From assembly GCF_003589595.1 (NCBI RefSeq), contig NW_020654080.1, positions 618,432 to 682,431 of the forward strand: a stretch of DNA of 64,000 nucleotides, read 5' to 3'. This document shows, in pieces, positions 33,753 through 44,909 of the stretch (positions are counted from its first letter, which is position 1; the number at the start of each line of letters is the position of its first letter). Below the pieces are notes generated by a model. It saw only the letters and a program-made list of their open reading frames with translations, did not search any database and was not told the DNA's origin. A program made the position numbers and the translations under genes. Origin of the DNA: Hyposmocoma kahamanoa. Lineage: Eukaryota; Arthropoda; Insecta; Lepidoptera; Cosmopterigidae.

Positions 33753-34212
33753 AGCAGCCTTGGTAGCCTAATGGTTTGACCTACCGCCTCTCAAGAAGAG
33801 ACCGTGGGTTCGAATCCGGGCTCGTACCTCTGAGTTTTAGAAATTATGTACATCGCACCCCTCACAGAAGAATGGCATAAGTAATAAGATACAGAAAAAT
33901 ATAACCCACATCTCTTCAATGCTTGTAACTCTATCGATTAATATTATATGGAGCAATAAACATTTTTGACGTAACTTCACTTATGCCATTCTTCCATGAG
34001 GGGTGCGATATGTGCGAAATTTAATCTGCAATTCACCATCGGTTTTCGATGAAGAAAAACATCGTGCTTAATGACCTGCACGTCGAAAAAGGTTCACAAG
34101 CCTCGGAAAACGTGTCAAGTCCCCAATCGGCGGACTATGGCCTAAACCCATGCCTGTGATGAGATCCGTATCCAGCAGTGGGTCGTATGAATGAGTTGAC
34201 AACGATGATGAC
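33753..34212 (+). mobile_element. tRNA-derived SINE, family B (copy 2), interrupted by MITE M
   Basis: The head agcagccttggtagcctaat (box A) and gtgggttcgaatccgggctc (box B) at 33752-33826, then MITE M at 33852-34009, then the SINE body resumes (gcgaaatttaatctgcaatt, cctgtgatgagatccgtatc) and ends near the gatgatga tail. Confidence 0.8.
33852..34009. mobile_element. MITE M, short copy 2
   Basis: TIRs ATCGCACCCCTCA... / ...TGAGGGGTGCGAT, inner part agaagaatggcataagt / acttatgccattcttc. Flanked by atgtac (33846-33851) and atgtgc (34010-34015), a probable 6-bp target duplication with one change. The centre is shorter than in copy 1. Confidence 0.75.
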
Positions 34213-34214
34213 TC

Positions 34215-35265
34215 TGTAACGGATATTCATATGAATTTTTGATGTTACCCAGCACGGAAACCGCTTAACCACGTGGTTACCTATACTCATTCGCGTTTGT
34301 GACATAGTTTGTTTTTGCTGATTTTAGTTGAAGAAAAACTTGTAAACTTCTTGTATAAGTACGGTATAAATAAAGTGTATAATTAAGTAGGTATAATTTA
34401 ACTAATTAAAATGATAACTACAAAAATTATTGCGTATACATTTTACACCACATTTTCATCATCGTCCTGAAAAATTACATACAAATCACATAAGAGGTAT
34501 TCATTCACTCAAAGATGACGATATGCACATTAAAATTACAATGGCAACACAGAACTGTAATATAAGTATCACAGAGTAAGCCAGTGTACAACAGGCGGCC
34601 TTATTGCTAAGTAGCAATTTCTTCCAAGCAACCTTAGGATAGAAATTTAAGAGTTGGAAAGGGGGGTGCAACCAAAGAATATCTCGTAATGAAAGCGTTT
34701 TAAATAAATACGCTACTCATCACTAAAGTAAATACATAAATAATAACTACATATATCATTAGAACGTATACATAGGTATACGTTCGTAGATATAGGTATA
34801 TGAGGACATAATAATTAATGCAGATAATATTTGAAAGAAGAAATCAAATCACAGCCCCTGTCTATTATAACGTGTACATACGTCCAATCAACTGTGATGA
34901 CTCCAAACTAATATCCAGGAGCGTTCAGTAATCAGTTAACTTTGGTAACCGATCATCATCAAGCATTCGCACATGTAATGCTATGATAATACAAAAGAAA
35001 TTATGTAGATAAGTCGATGGCAATACCAAAACATAGTCACGTTGACAAATACAGTTTAAGCTTGAGCTACATGTGGATTGGTGCTAAAGCCCTCACGCAT
35101 CAGTTATTGGTGCGAATCGATCGCGGGACATCGCATTTGCACGCAGTTTGAATGCGTTATCAATACGACGACACCCTAACCACAGAATACTTTCTCGCTT
35201 GATTCTCGACAAAACCAAATTTCAAAATAAAGTAATCTTTAAAAGTTAATGTTACTTTTATTAAA
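34215..35265. other. Unassigned intergenic sequence
   Basis: No feature supported; AT-rich with runs of ta/gta-type low complexity at 34740-34800. Confidence 0.4.
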
Positions 35266-35269
35266 TGTC

Positions 35270-35520
35270 ATGATGTTAATACGTCTGTCGATTTATGCGT
35301 CCCACTGCTGAGCACCGGTTTCTCCCAGGCGTGGGTTTTGGGCACAGTCCGCCACACTGGCCCATCACGGATTGGGGACTTTATACATTTTCCAACGATG
35401 TGAACCTTCTTCGACATGCAGGTTACGCACATAAATTATGAGAAACTCTGAGTGTGAGTCCGGATCCGAACCCGCCCACCGGTCTCTATTTGAGAGGCAG
35501 TAGGTCAAATAGGGTACCAC
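35270..35520 (-). mobile_element. tRNA-derived SINE, family B (copy 3)
   Basis: Plus strand: gcgtcccactgctgagcacc, cttcttcgacatgcaggtta, atccgaacccgcccaccggt, gagaggcagtaggtcaaa. Same order as copy 1 but diverged. Confidence 0.7.
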
Positions 35521-35569
35521 TATTTCATGTGTTTTTAGTATCATTGTGTTCATTTTTTTTTGTAAAGAT

Positions 35570-35680
35570 ATTTCACTACTTAATTATTATTATTATTAAA
35601 ACAAAGCTTGAACAAACACAAAGAACACTTCCTTCGATCTGATTGATCTCGAACCAGTGTCTGTTGTCACATCGGGGCCA
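35570..35680 (-). mobile_element. SINE family D remnant
   Basis: tttcactacttaattattat, then aaagaacacttccttcgatc and tgatctcgaaccagtgtctg. Confidence 0.55.
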
Positions 35681-35717
35681 TATTCTGTCTTACGTTACGT
35701 AAGATCTGCTTTTCTTT

Positions 35718-35879
35718 TATAATATCAAGTGACGGGACGTGCACCTGGTGGTAAGCTACACGCCTGTCCATAACAGTTGCAGTGCGACTCAGAGCTTTGA
35801 ATTGCAAAGATCTGAAAGCACCGCCAGCCCGTCATCCTAAGACATAAGTTAACAAGTCCCATATGCTTGTAAATTCACC
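35718..35879 (-). repeat. Dispersed repeat R1 (copy)
   Basis: aatatcaagtgacgggacgt, gcctgtccataacagttgca, ttgcaaagatctgaaagcac, cctaagacataagttaacaa. Confidence 0.75.
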
Positions 35880-35884
35880 AAATG

Positions 35885-38155
35885 TTCTGCTGATTCGGCC
35901 TGCAGCTCAGTTGTTAGAGCTGTGGCAACAGACGCTGATTCGAGTGTTATCAGATTGTCTGGACTTCAATCTATACAGGGTTATTTTTAAAATACGAACA
36001 ACCTCCGTCGACTATATTACTAACATCACAAACAACAACTTTAGACGTACGACCGGTTGCGGACGAGGCGCACGAATAATGTGTACGGCGAAAGAACTAC
36101 CTACCTTATTCCTCGACTAATAAACGAGTTACTGCTAGAATTACCACTAATATAAAAGGTAAACTTAAAAACAGCTTTATCAATTGTGATAAATTTGATT
36201 GTTTCTAGATATATTTATCCAATTTCTGTATAGTCCTTTTGGTTAATTATTGATTATTTAGGCAAATTACTTAAATATTAGCAACACTTTTCTGTTAGCA
36301 AATTGAACATATGTATTGTGTGGATACAGTTGGCATTACTACGAACCTAAGTGGTTAAAAATACGACTAGAAACATTGTTGTGTGTGTTGTGTTTTGTAA
36401 TACGTTTTAAAGGATAAATAATTTTAAAAAACGTAAAGTACTTTTATCAAGCACCTTTACCCTTTAAAACCGGTACGCAGAAATGTTCATTTTACCGCTT
36501 GGCGATAGTACTTCCCTGGGCCAATTCTTTTACAGGGAACTCTATTACAGAACTAATGAAACGCATGATCTGTGTTATAGCACACTGGTGCAAATTACAT
36601 CTTATCAATGTAAAAAAATAGACACGGTAGAGAGCTGTCAAAGTAATCGAAGCTCCTCGTAGTAAGCCCCAGGGACTGGTTAGTATGCAAAAGGCGACGC
36701 TAAAAAACAAGCGAGTCCCAAAACCCGTACTCGAGGAAAACACGACATGGCCAATCCGCGACACGCACAATCGCTTGCTAACAGATTTCTATTGTATTAA
36801 AGTGGGTGTTTTGATTTCACAATAATGTGAATTTGACAAAGACTTCTTGAAGAAGACTGGGCGTCTTCTGGGAGTGACTGTAATGGAATTTGTTTACTTG
36901 TGGTACGAAACACACGTAGACAAAAAATCCGCTTTTCTAAAATAAAACATTAGTTTAAGTAAATAATTAAATGTTTTAAAATACAATTATTTGTTATATT
37001 TCATAATAAACACAAGAGAACAGTAAATTAACTAAAGATATGGACACATGAAATGTAATTAATTATGAATATGGTAATGTAAAATCTAATTTTTAGTTTT
37101 AGTTTGAGTTTGTTTGTTGAAGCCTAGGCAAATTTTAAAAATAGGTAAACACTAGTAAAGTAGTAAAAGTTATCTAATACATACATACATGTGATATGTA
37201 AGTATATTGAAATTGATGAAAAATTTGCAGTATCTTGAAATCTGAGCCTGTTATTTTTGGCATCCCCACAGAAACTAAACTTCTCACAGAAAAATAATTT
37301 CGATTTTAAACATCCGCCATCTTTAATTTGTGAACCACCTGTTATTAGAAATCGGAATCCTTGAAAATTTGTTTTAAAAAACGTAACCACCACGTTTTTC
37401 ACGAAAGATTGTAGAGGTGTAGTGCGGTAAAGGGGGCCCCGAATGCTCAAGGTCATTTGCTCGAGGAAGCGCCTTAAGGCTTTTCGTTTAGAACATTTTA
37501 TGAAACATGAATGTTTATTATGTTGCGGTACCCTAACTAGGATTCATATTTACGCACTGAAAAATTTTAAATATACACCATATCAACCACCTTATTGCAA
37601 TTAATAAATGAATTATGAAAATGGAACGGGGAGTTTATATCTGCCGTATGCTGCCGAGAGGTGGACATATTGTCACCACACTGCCACTCAGTGGATGCTA
37701 CAAGATGGCCGTCGACCAACCTAAACGCGTTCTCGAATGACTCACCGGAGATTGCTAAGGATAAGGAGAGCGGGAATTCCAAGTGGGAGACCTTTGTCCA
37801 GAAACAAGCTAGAAATGCGCCTATCGTAAAATTTTTTTTTTTTTCGTTTTTGGACCGCCAGCTTCGACGTTATCAACGTAATACATGTTTTGTATTTAAA
37901 AGAAAATATTGCTTAAATTAAAAGCTCTAAATTATTATAATATTGGAAAATAAATAATATTCTAACATAAAAGAATTTTACCATTTTTTTACTCAAGATG
38001 GCTTCGAGACGCTCTCGAAATCAAAAAATGTCCCAATTTCAATAGGGAATTCCAGTATTTTCTGATGAAAAATGTCAAGCAGACATAACACTACAGCTAG
38101 TTATTAGTTTAGTAAAAACCACGTAGTAAAATAAAATGTTTTGAAAGTACGTTTT
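35885..38155. other. Unassigned intergenic sequence
   Basis: More than 2 kb without a recognised gene or repeat. Minus frames at 36492-36770 and 37124-37456 are open for ~100 codons but carry no motif I know. Confidence 0.4.
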
Positions 38156-38164
38156 CCAAAACAT

Positions 38165-38395
38165 TTTATTTAGCAGCGTAAATCGGAATGCTCTATTGTA
38201 AATTAAAAATAAAGTATTTAATTAATCACTTTTGTGACTACACTACAGAACAAGGTGGTTTGTATTAATTATAGACATTTATAACTGGCTGGTGACTTTA
38301 CCATCTCAGTCAGCCGTGAACTTGTAAATGACCCGTAACGTTGGTTTGATTGAAAAACAAATATACACGAAGTAGATCTGAAAACAAACTTTCAT
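38165..38395 (+). repeat. Penelope-like 3' non-coding fragment
   Basis: Matches the reverse complement of 14260-14440 in order: aaataaagtatttaattaat, ggtggtttgtattaattata, gactttaccatctcagtcag, aaaaacaaatatacacg. No nuclease is attached. Confidence 0.6.
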
Positions 38396-38749
38396 TTCCT
38401 TTATGAAACAACAGCGCAAGCCTTGACATAATAACTTTATGTGAACAAAACAATATTTGCCTGTTTGCAACTCTAAAAATGCAGAACTTGTCAATTACAG
38501 AGAGATAAATCCAAAAAGAAAATGTCTCGGATACGACCGATCTCCACGACTTAACAACTTGCTCTGTAAAGTGCAAAGTTTCACTTGACACTCAACTTAT
38601 AAGAATTGTAAACGAGACTTGTTTCAGTATCACCACTAGTTTTTGAATAATGTACTATCACGTTGGAATTTCTTCCACACAACGGCCACACAACCACACC
38701 AATTGTCTAGTGTCAAACTAGGAAATCCGTACCAGAGCAACGGAATTCA

Positions 38750-38835
38750 CTCCGGGGCGATTCCCAGAAAACCCGGACCAATACCAATTTAGAAAAGTCA
38801 TTTTCCAAATTGATCCTACCGGGAGTCGAAATTTT
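38750..38835 (-). mobile_element. SINE family E remnant
   Basis: accaatttagaaaagtcatt, caaattgatcctaccgggag and tcgaaattt resemble the antisense tRNA-like head also seen at 43.55, 58.04 and 58.19 kb. It lies directly beside the Penelope-like C-terminus. Confidence 0.5.
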
Positions 38836-39010
38836 TCATCAGAGGAAGTAGTGGATCCCAAGCTGAGTGCTGAGTGCGGAGAAAAGTCCTGTTGATTAGA
38901 ATATTTTTTTATTTCAATAGCCTCTTGCATCATTTTGGATAGAAAATGGAGTTCATTTGCAAGTGCCCGGGGTTTGTCAAACTGAATCGAAAGTGTAGGA
39001 GTTCCATGAC
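38835..39010 (-). pseudogene. Penelope-like nuclease C-terminal fragment
   Basis: On the minus strand: IQFDKPRALANELHFLSKMM and QEAIEIKKYSNQQDFS, ending LGSTTSSDEK. This is the segment after the GIY-YIG core that was deleted from the 14.6 kb copy (whose FDKPQVL joins directly to NREDG). The core itself is absent here. Confidence 0.6.
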
Positions 39011-39239
39011 ATGGAATCGCTTTAGTCTTAAAACCACTCACTTTTACCAGATATCCATTAATTGAGCAAAAATAATTGTTCAAAATAATAAATCGGCATC
39101 TATTTTCATACGAAATTGAAGCTCTACGTCTCGACAGCCACTGAAAAGCGGGCAGTTTTTTCTAATAGACGCATTTTGAAAAGTATGTGCAGGACCATTC
39201 CTCTTGCGGTTTACTAGGAAGTTAAGAATATTCCATTGT

Positions 39240-39360
39240 GATGCATACGGCAAAAGAATGGAATGCACTAACGGTATCCATGTTTCGCAAAAGCTACAAT
39301 TATATTATTCTATCTAAATAAAGCTATTCAAAAAATAAAGTAAAAAGGTGTTTATTAGAA
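39240..39360 (+). pseudogene. LINE C-terminal scrap
   Basis: [20 protein letters not shown] parallels [21 protein letters not shown] of the 8.7 kb LINE, followed by stops. It is a dead tail of the same or a close family. Confidence 0.55.
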
Positions 39361-39364
39361 ATTG

Positions 39365-40285
39365 TCGGCCATTTTTTTAAGTTCATTTATTATTCATTAA
39401 AATAAATACAATAAATGTTGTGTCCCACATTATAACACTAATTACTTAGTCTCAACGTAAAGAATAGACCACAACAAATTTAAAATACACTGCAACAAAT
39501 TTAAATATCGTAATTTAAACTAAATTAACCCTTTTAACGCAATTTTTTTCTCTCCTGTCAAGAACTTTAATTTCTCACTCAACTTTGTAACCTAAGTACA
39601 GATCATATGGATCATAGTTCACTAACAATGTCACAAAGCTAGTGTTAATCAAATATAGCCTTTAAACACGACCCGGATAGTGTTGTGTTTACTTATAATG
39701 TGCTTAGATATGTAGTGATGCTAATAACCGTAATATTGGTACAGGGCATTAATGCAAATGACGACAAATTAGGTATTCGGCTGCCAGCACAAACATTACA
39801 TTACCTATGCGTGGACAGGATAGTGACGTGTGACTGATTGCCCATGCTTATAACCTTAGCATACTAGATAATACGTGTATGGTAAAAAAAATTGCTGACT
39901 TAAAATTATATTTTGGTTGCCAACGCTGTCAGCACCGCGGCTAGTAGTTTCTTTGTAACTAAGTTTAAAAAAAAAAGAAAAAATACGATAAAGATTATCA
40001 AAATACTAATATATTCCGATATAGTAAGAGGGCTACAAGCTTATTGTTTATGGTCGCTTACGTAAATGAAAATAACAAAAAAAGTCATGCAAATAAATAT
40101 AAAATAAATATAAAATAAATATAAAATAAATATTAGACAACATCGCATACGTTGCTCCGATCTCGAAGTAACTAAAGCACACAAGTGTGTTATGGGAATT
40201 GGAAACTACGACGATACCACAAACCAAGTATAATATCACAATGCCACAAACGCTCAGACCCGATAGAATATAGAAAAGTTAGTTT
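39365..40285. other. Intergenic with an 11-bp tandem repeat
   Basis: The unit aaataaatata is repeated four times at 40091-40134. No gene recognised. Confidence 0.5.
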
Positions 40286-40289
40286 TTCT

Positions 40290-40380
40290 ACACTGACGCG
40301 GTTGGGGATCAAATCCGGAACCAGAGATTGCGACATCATGAAAACCGGTGTGCAAGCCGCTCGACTACGTATGTAGATCG
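40290..40380 (-). mobile_element. tRNA-derived SINE, family C (copy 2)
   Basis: gttggggatcaaatccggaa, ccagagattgcgacatcatg, aaaccggtgtgcaagccgct and cgac form the reverse complement of the head at 21290-21390. Confidence 0.55.
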
Positions 40381-40889
40381 CCATAAAAAGTTTATCAATC
40401 CACATCTTACCAGCGCGTGGTAAATTATCATTTCCTTCCTTAATAGCAACTGCACTAGGTATCGATAAGTCGACAGATCGTCGACATCACAACACTTGCA
40501 TGGACTCAGGACAAACTTCACCCAACAGCCTACGCACGTTGTTACCTGTCTAGCAAGTTGCCCACGATTAGCATATCGGTCTCACAACAAAAGTATCTAC
40601 GGGATCGCTATGTTTATTTTAAAACTTTTCCGCCAAAGGGTTCTCTAAATTGAATAGTAAAACTTTGGCACGAATTTTGCATAAAATTGAATAAAACATC
40701 TCTTTTAATCGTTACTATAGTAATGGAGACAGAATGAAGAACAGCGTAATGAAAAACAAAAGTGTATTGGGTAGTCTATTAACAAGAGTTGGCAAGTGTA
40801 AAGGCTTTTGTGATGATGAACGAAGAGTAAAAGCCGGAATATTAGCAGTAGACATCGGGATGTTATCCTTACTTGGCCGTTATTCCCTT

Positions 40890-41050
40890 CCCGAGTACTA
40901 AGCGCTTTTCATCATTTTTATATCCCAGAAATGGAATTCCTTACCTGCGACATATAACCAGAGTATCTTCCAGGTGCGACTGAATAGGCACTTTCTGGGC
41001 GAGCTCGCTCTATCGCAGATCCTATCTTTGCTACAGGGATGGAGTAGTGA
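40890..41050 (+). pseudogene. LINE C-terminal scrap
   Basis: ccagaaatggaattccttac, ttccaggtgcgactgaatag and gcactttctgggcgagc correspond, with frameshifts, to the WNxLP...[12 protein letters not shown] ending of the 8.7 kb LINE. Confidence 0.5.
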
Positions 41051-41089
41051 TTAAGAGATAGTCAATCAATTTAAAAAAAAACTGTACAA

Positions 41090-41370
41090 CTCCTTTTGAG
41101 AGAGCTTGTCCAGAGATGTACTGCCGCCAAACCTATTTTTGCCACCAAGCAGTCATGTGAGCATTACTGCATTCCGGCCTCGAAGAGTAAGGAAGTTTGT
41201 GAAATTTCAGGCACATGAGACTTGTTCTCTCTCTGTCTCAGGATGATGGTAGTGCCCCTCAGATCTTTGCGATTTAAATCTCTAAATGGCTTTGTAGGTG
41301 TTATGGGTAAGCGTGTCGCTTATCACCATGAGCACTACTTAGTCATTCCATCACAAGGTATCATGAAAAA
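41090..41370 (+). repeat. Dispersed repeat R1 (long copy)
   Basis: Near full-length: gagagagcttgtccagagat, tactgccgccaaacctattt, cattactgcattccggcctc, cctcagatctttgcgattta, and the end attccatcacaaggtatcat plus an A run. Confidence 0.75.
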
Positions 41371-41469
41371 AAAGGGGAAGCCAAAACGTGTCAAATAAGA
41401 CGCATCTGGCTCTGCATCCCGGTATGCTAGTCTCAATACTGATACACTGTAAGCTATTTTGGACATGGT

Positions 41470-41770
41470 AGAAAAAGTATGAAAGTAAAGTGAATACTGT
41501 GTAAAATGAGAGCGTTGCGCTGTATGGAGTCTCAAAGACAGAATGTGGAACATTGTAAGCAGACCTGTGAAATGAAGATATATATGAGTTTGATTTTGAG
41601 ATACTGCTGCGGTGTGAGAGATGACGTACTCACCACGATAGAAATGGAAATGCTTTGATGCTTTGGTCATGGAAATAACGACATAAATTTATAGAGCGAA
41701 TGTGGAGGGGTACGTAAAGAGTGGCCGACCTTAACATGTAAAAAAGTCTGCAACACATGCCACACTGAAC
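41470..41770 (+). pseudogene. RTE-type LINE fragment, degenerate
   Basis: Readable in shifting plus frames: RALRCMESQRQNVE, CGVRDDVLTTIEMEML then CFGHG, followed by stops. This is the C-terminal CGV...DDVVTRIEKGMLRWFGHVER block that I associate with lepidopteran RTE-like LINEs. It ends where the MITE at 41773 begins. Confidence 0.6.
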
Positions 41771-41772
41771 CA

Positions 41773-42263
41773 GGGGGCCTACCACAACCTATTAAAACAA
41801 TATTATTTTAACCTTACATTGACTTTTCGTGGCATAATCGATATTTATTTTGTAAAATTATGACAGCGCCATCTATATGCTCCTAAGTGAAACTAACAGT
41901 TGACACTATGGAACAACGTAATTTTAATAGATTTCATTATTACATACTTTTCTTTTTTTGGTAGTTAAAATTCTCTGAATGTAAATAATATTAAGTACGT
42001 TTACATTATACTACGATAATACGATTCGGAACATCAAAAAAGAAAGAGATGGCATTATACACTTCATATAGCGTTATTTCTTTCCTACTTTTAGTAAGGA
42101 ATAGATAATATTGGGAAATCATTCGTTCTTGCAGTCACTTTAGCAATAATACATAACTTAGTTGATAGGTTCGTCATGGTACGAAAATGAGTATTATTAC
42201 AATAAGCTTACTTTATGCTGACATTGAAATAAGACTGTTTTAGAAAGGTTATGGTAGGCCCCC
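41773..42263. mobile_element. TIR element (MITE), 491 bp
   Basis: Left end GGGGGCCTACCACAACCTAT and right end, reverse-complemented, GGGGGCCTACCATAACCTTT, both continuing to aaaaca. GAACCA flanks it on both sides (with one extra A on the right). No coding capacity. The superfamily is not determined. Confidence 0.75.
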
Positions 42264-42589
42264 AGAACCAATTTAGAAAAAATCCCATATTTGTCCCTCA
42301 GAGGTCATCATTATATATATACATATACAATACACACACACATATGTATATAGCTACAAGTTCTTACTCACTATATATGGTGGACAAAAGATAATTATAC
42401 CGTTGTACGCGAATAGAATCCAAAGCAAAGAATCAAATATGAGAAGACCTAAATGTGGAAAATATAAAAGAGTGATCAACGGCCTGCAAAAACTATAATA
42501 TATGGAGGGAATATTTGTGCACTTTTATGAGGTACACCCTGGTCAATTTCCGCCGGAAGCAAAAAATGTACGAAATTCAAATAAATAAG

Positions 42590-43222
42590 ATGGCCGCCAT
42601 ACAAATTTCAAAGTCTCTGTCACAGAAACTATTAGAGATAGGTAACAGGTGCTCTAAGGAATGTCATAGAGATTAATAGTGGTCAACTGCCTGGGTTAAA
42701 AAAAAACAAGAAAGCGAATTCAAAATGGCGGCTGAAGAAAAACTTGCTTCGATCCTGCTGAAAATTGGTATGCAGGGGTCTTTAGGAGTCCTTAACTATA
42801 ATTTGGGGTCAAAAGTTTCTTTTCGCCATTTTTTAATATGGCTGTCACATAAGTGTTTTTTTCGTCAAAAGTGGCTGCCGAAACGAACTTGCTCTGATTC
42901 GGCTGAAAATTGGCATGCGGAGGCCTCTAGAAGTACCAGATAATAATTTGTAGTCGAAATTGGTTTTTCGCCATTTTCAAATATGGCCGCCATACAAACT
43001 CTTTTAGCGGCAGATAAAAATTTGCACTAATTCGATTGAAAATGGACATGTCGGGGTCTTTATGAGTGTTTAATAATAATTAGCGGTAAAAATTTATTTT
43101 TCACCATTTTTCAATATGGCTACCATACAAACTGTTTTTGGCGATAGATACAAATTTCTTCTAATTCGACTGACAATGACATGGCATCATAATTTGGGGT
43201 GAAAATTTTGTTTTTTAAAACA
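42590..43222 (+). repeat. Diverged tandem repeat, unit ~135 bp, about 4 units
   Basis: Units begin near 42722, 42863, 43000 and 43134 and share: cttgctctgattcggctgaa, aattggcatgc, ggggtcttta, taataattt, ttttcgccattttcaaatat and ggccgccatacaaac. A related start lies at 42590. Units differ by many substitutions. The frames across it are not coding. Confidence 0.7.
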
Positions 43223-43224
43223 AA

Positions 43225-43330
43225 GTCCTAAGTGCCGATGCCGCAGGCCGAGGACCGCGGAAGGCGAAGCCCGAAGCATCCGCACGCCTTTGTATGGAGG
43301 TATATATATAGGTACGACGGCGTAATAGAT
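43225..43330. other. GC-rich segment
   Basis: A sharply GC-richer block (gccgatgccgcaggccgagg, accgcggaaggcgaagcccg) directly after the tandem array. The minus translation contains GFAFRGPRPAASALRTLF. I associate it with dispersed lepidopteran sequence but cannot name it. Confidence 0.35.
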
Positions 43331-43544
43331 TACGAGTACAAGATCTCACAATTATAAAAATGTAAGGCATACTTCCCGATGTAGTGGAAATGAGATACTT
43401 ATTATAGCGTTGTTGTATCTCAACCATATCTGTTAGATTCCATTTTCTTGAAACCTATGCCAAAGAGAAGTATTTAGGGGGAAAAAATGCCACACTACTG
43501 CCGAATTTCCTGTAGTATGAACACCAAAACAACGATAATCCAGA

Positions 43545-43665
43545 ATACTCAGAACAAAACCAACTTAGAAATGTTCGTTTCTTAAATTGGCCCAAATCGG
43601 GAATCGACCTCCTCATCAAGCGCCCATAGTACTAACTGCTGTGCCACCGAAGAGCATGAGCACAC
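43545..43665 (-). mobile_element. SINE family E remnant
   Basis: accaacttagaaatgttcgt, aatcgggaatcgacctcctc and actgctgtgccaccgaagag form an antisense tRNA-like head. Confidence 0.5.
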
Positions 43666-43739
43666 CCCGTAAACTGAACCCGACCACGCGCCGCAGGCGG
43701 AGCCCGACCCCACCTACGGTGGGGTACAGGGCTCGTAAA

Positions 43740-44255
43740 AAATACAGATACACAATTAAATAACAGAGGGCTAAGCCTTTTCATAGTCAATTTGCAGGTG
43801 GAATGTGTAAGCACTAATACGTAGTTAATTAGCCACCGTTAGTCACTGTTTTGTTTGACCAGCGCCCGAGCAGCGGCGGCCGCTGGAACAAAGAGGTTTG
43901 CGCAAACAACTGCGCAGCGCAAATACTGCGCACTCAGTGACGCGTGGTTACTCACACAAAGAACAAAGCTTATGAAAATAGACTTTAGAGTTTAAGTTTA
44001 AGCTGCGACTTGATAGAATAAAGACACATCTGCAAAATTACAGAATTTGTTTCATGTAGTCCGTGTTATTTTTATGACTTTCATATTATGATAAAAACAC
44101 TTTTGACGTATGATCACATGTGGATTTATTATCCCAAGGACACTGGTGTCCTTTTAGTTTTATGTAAGGTTTTAGGTTGTCTTTCATAAATCTGCCTGCA
44201 TGCGAATAAGTTAGTTATATTGTGACATGGATCGAAACCGATATAATCCTTTTCA
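43740..44255. other. Unassigned intergenic sequence
   Basis: No gene recognised. A GC-rich stretch is present at 43855-43960. Confidence 0.35.
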
Positions 44256-44261
44256 CGCATT

Positions 44262-44335
44262 ATCCATTGCTTACTTATTTCTGCCGCCAAGCTGCCGTCT
44301 TGTTCGTCCCATCACTTGGTATTATAAAAAAAATG
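44262..44335 (+). repeat. R1 repeat, 3' part
   Basis: cttatttctgccgccaagct, gccgtcttgttcgtcccatc and acttggtattataaaaaaa. The middle of R1 is deleted. Confidence 0.6.
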
Positions 44336-44869
44336 CAATACTGTGCTTTCTGCACATTTCTATTGCAGCTAAAAACAACGTGAACGGTTCTTTGAATTCA
44401 TATTTTTCTTCACATGTTGCTTAGAGTCGGTGTTACTCTATCAGTTACGTGCCGCGCGGTTCGCTGAGAAATCCGGAAACTAATATTTACCATTTATGTC
44501 AAAACTTTTCGTTTGACGAGAACAAACGGACATAAATTATGATCTACAACTGCTGATTGTGAAATGTTTATCTTGAAAAGTGACAAACTTACAAGTTCTG
44601 GAAACTTCCAATAATAGAACTGGCACACCCTTGGTGAAAGTCGATGTTGAAAGTAATAACAGTAAGTAGATTAGCTAACTCAAAAAAAGAATCATAAATC
44701 ATTTATTTGTTAGATAGGGAATGCTTGTAAAGTTTAAGTATTGGTAGCCTGCTCTTTCATGTTTTTTTTTTTTTCTGTGTGAGAAAAAAATTAAAGAGAT
44801 CGTCTCGTTTCGGAGGCCAAAACACATTTTGGGTCGCTGAGCTAGCGGAGAAAGAAAGTAAATAAAGAA

Positions 44870-44908
44870 AGGCCTTACACCACACATCTAATGTGTGGTG
44901 TAAGGCCT
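44870..44908. repeat. Perfect 18-bp inverted repeat
   Basis: aggccttacaccacacat, loop cta, atgtgtggtgtaaggcct. The arms are identical, with a 3-nt loop. No poly-U or other RNA context. Confidence 0.9.
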
Positions 44909-44909
44909 G

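Noticed and set aside
36492..36770. 92-codon minus frame as a gene
   Set aside because: No motif, no splice context and no repeat match; not enough support.
43215..43427. GFAFRGPRPAASALRTLF frame as a gene
   Set aside because: Low-complexity GC-rich sequence next to a tandem array; resembles repeat-derived text.
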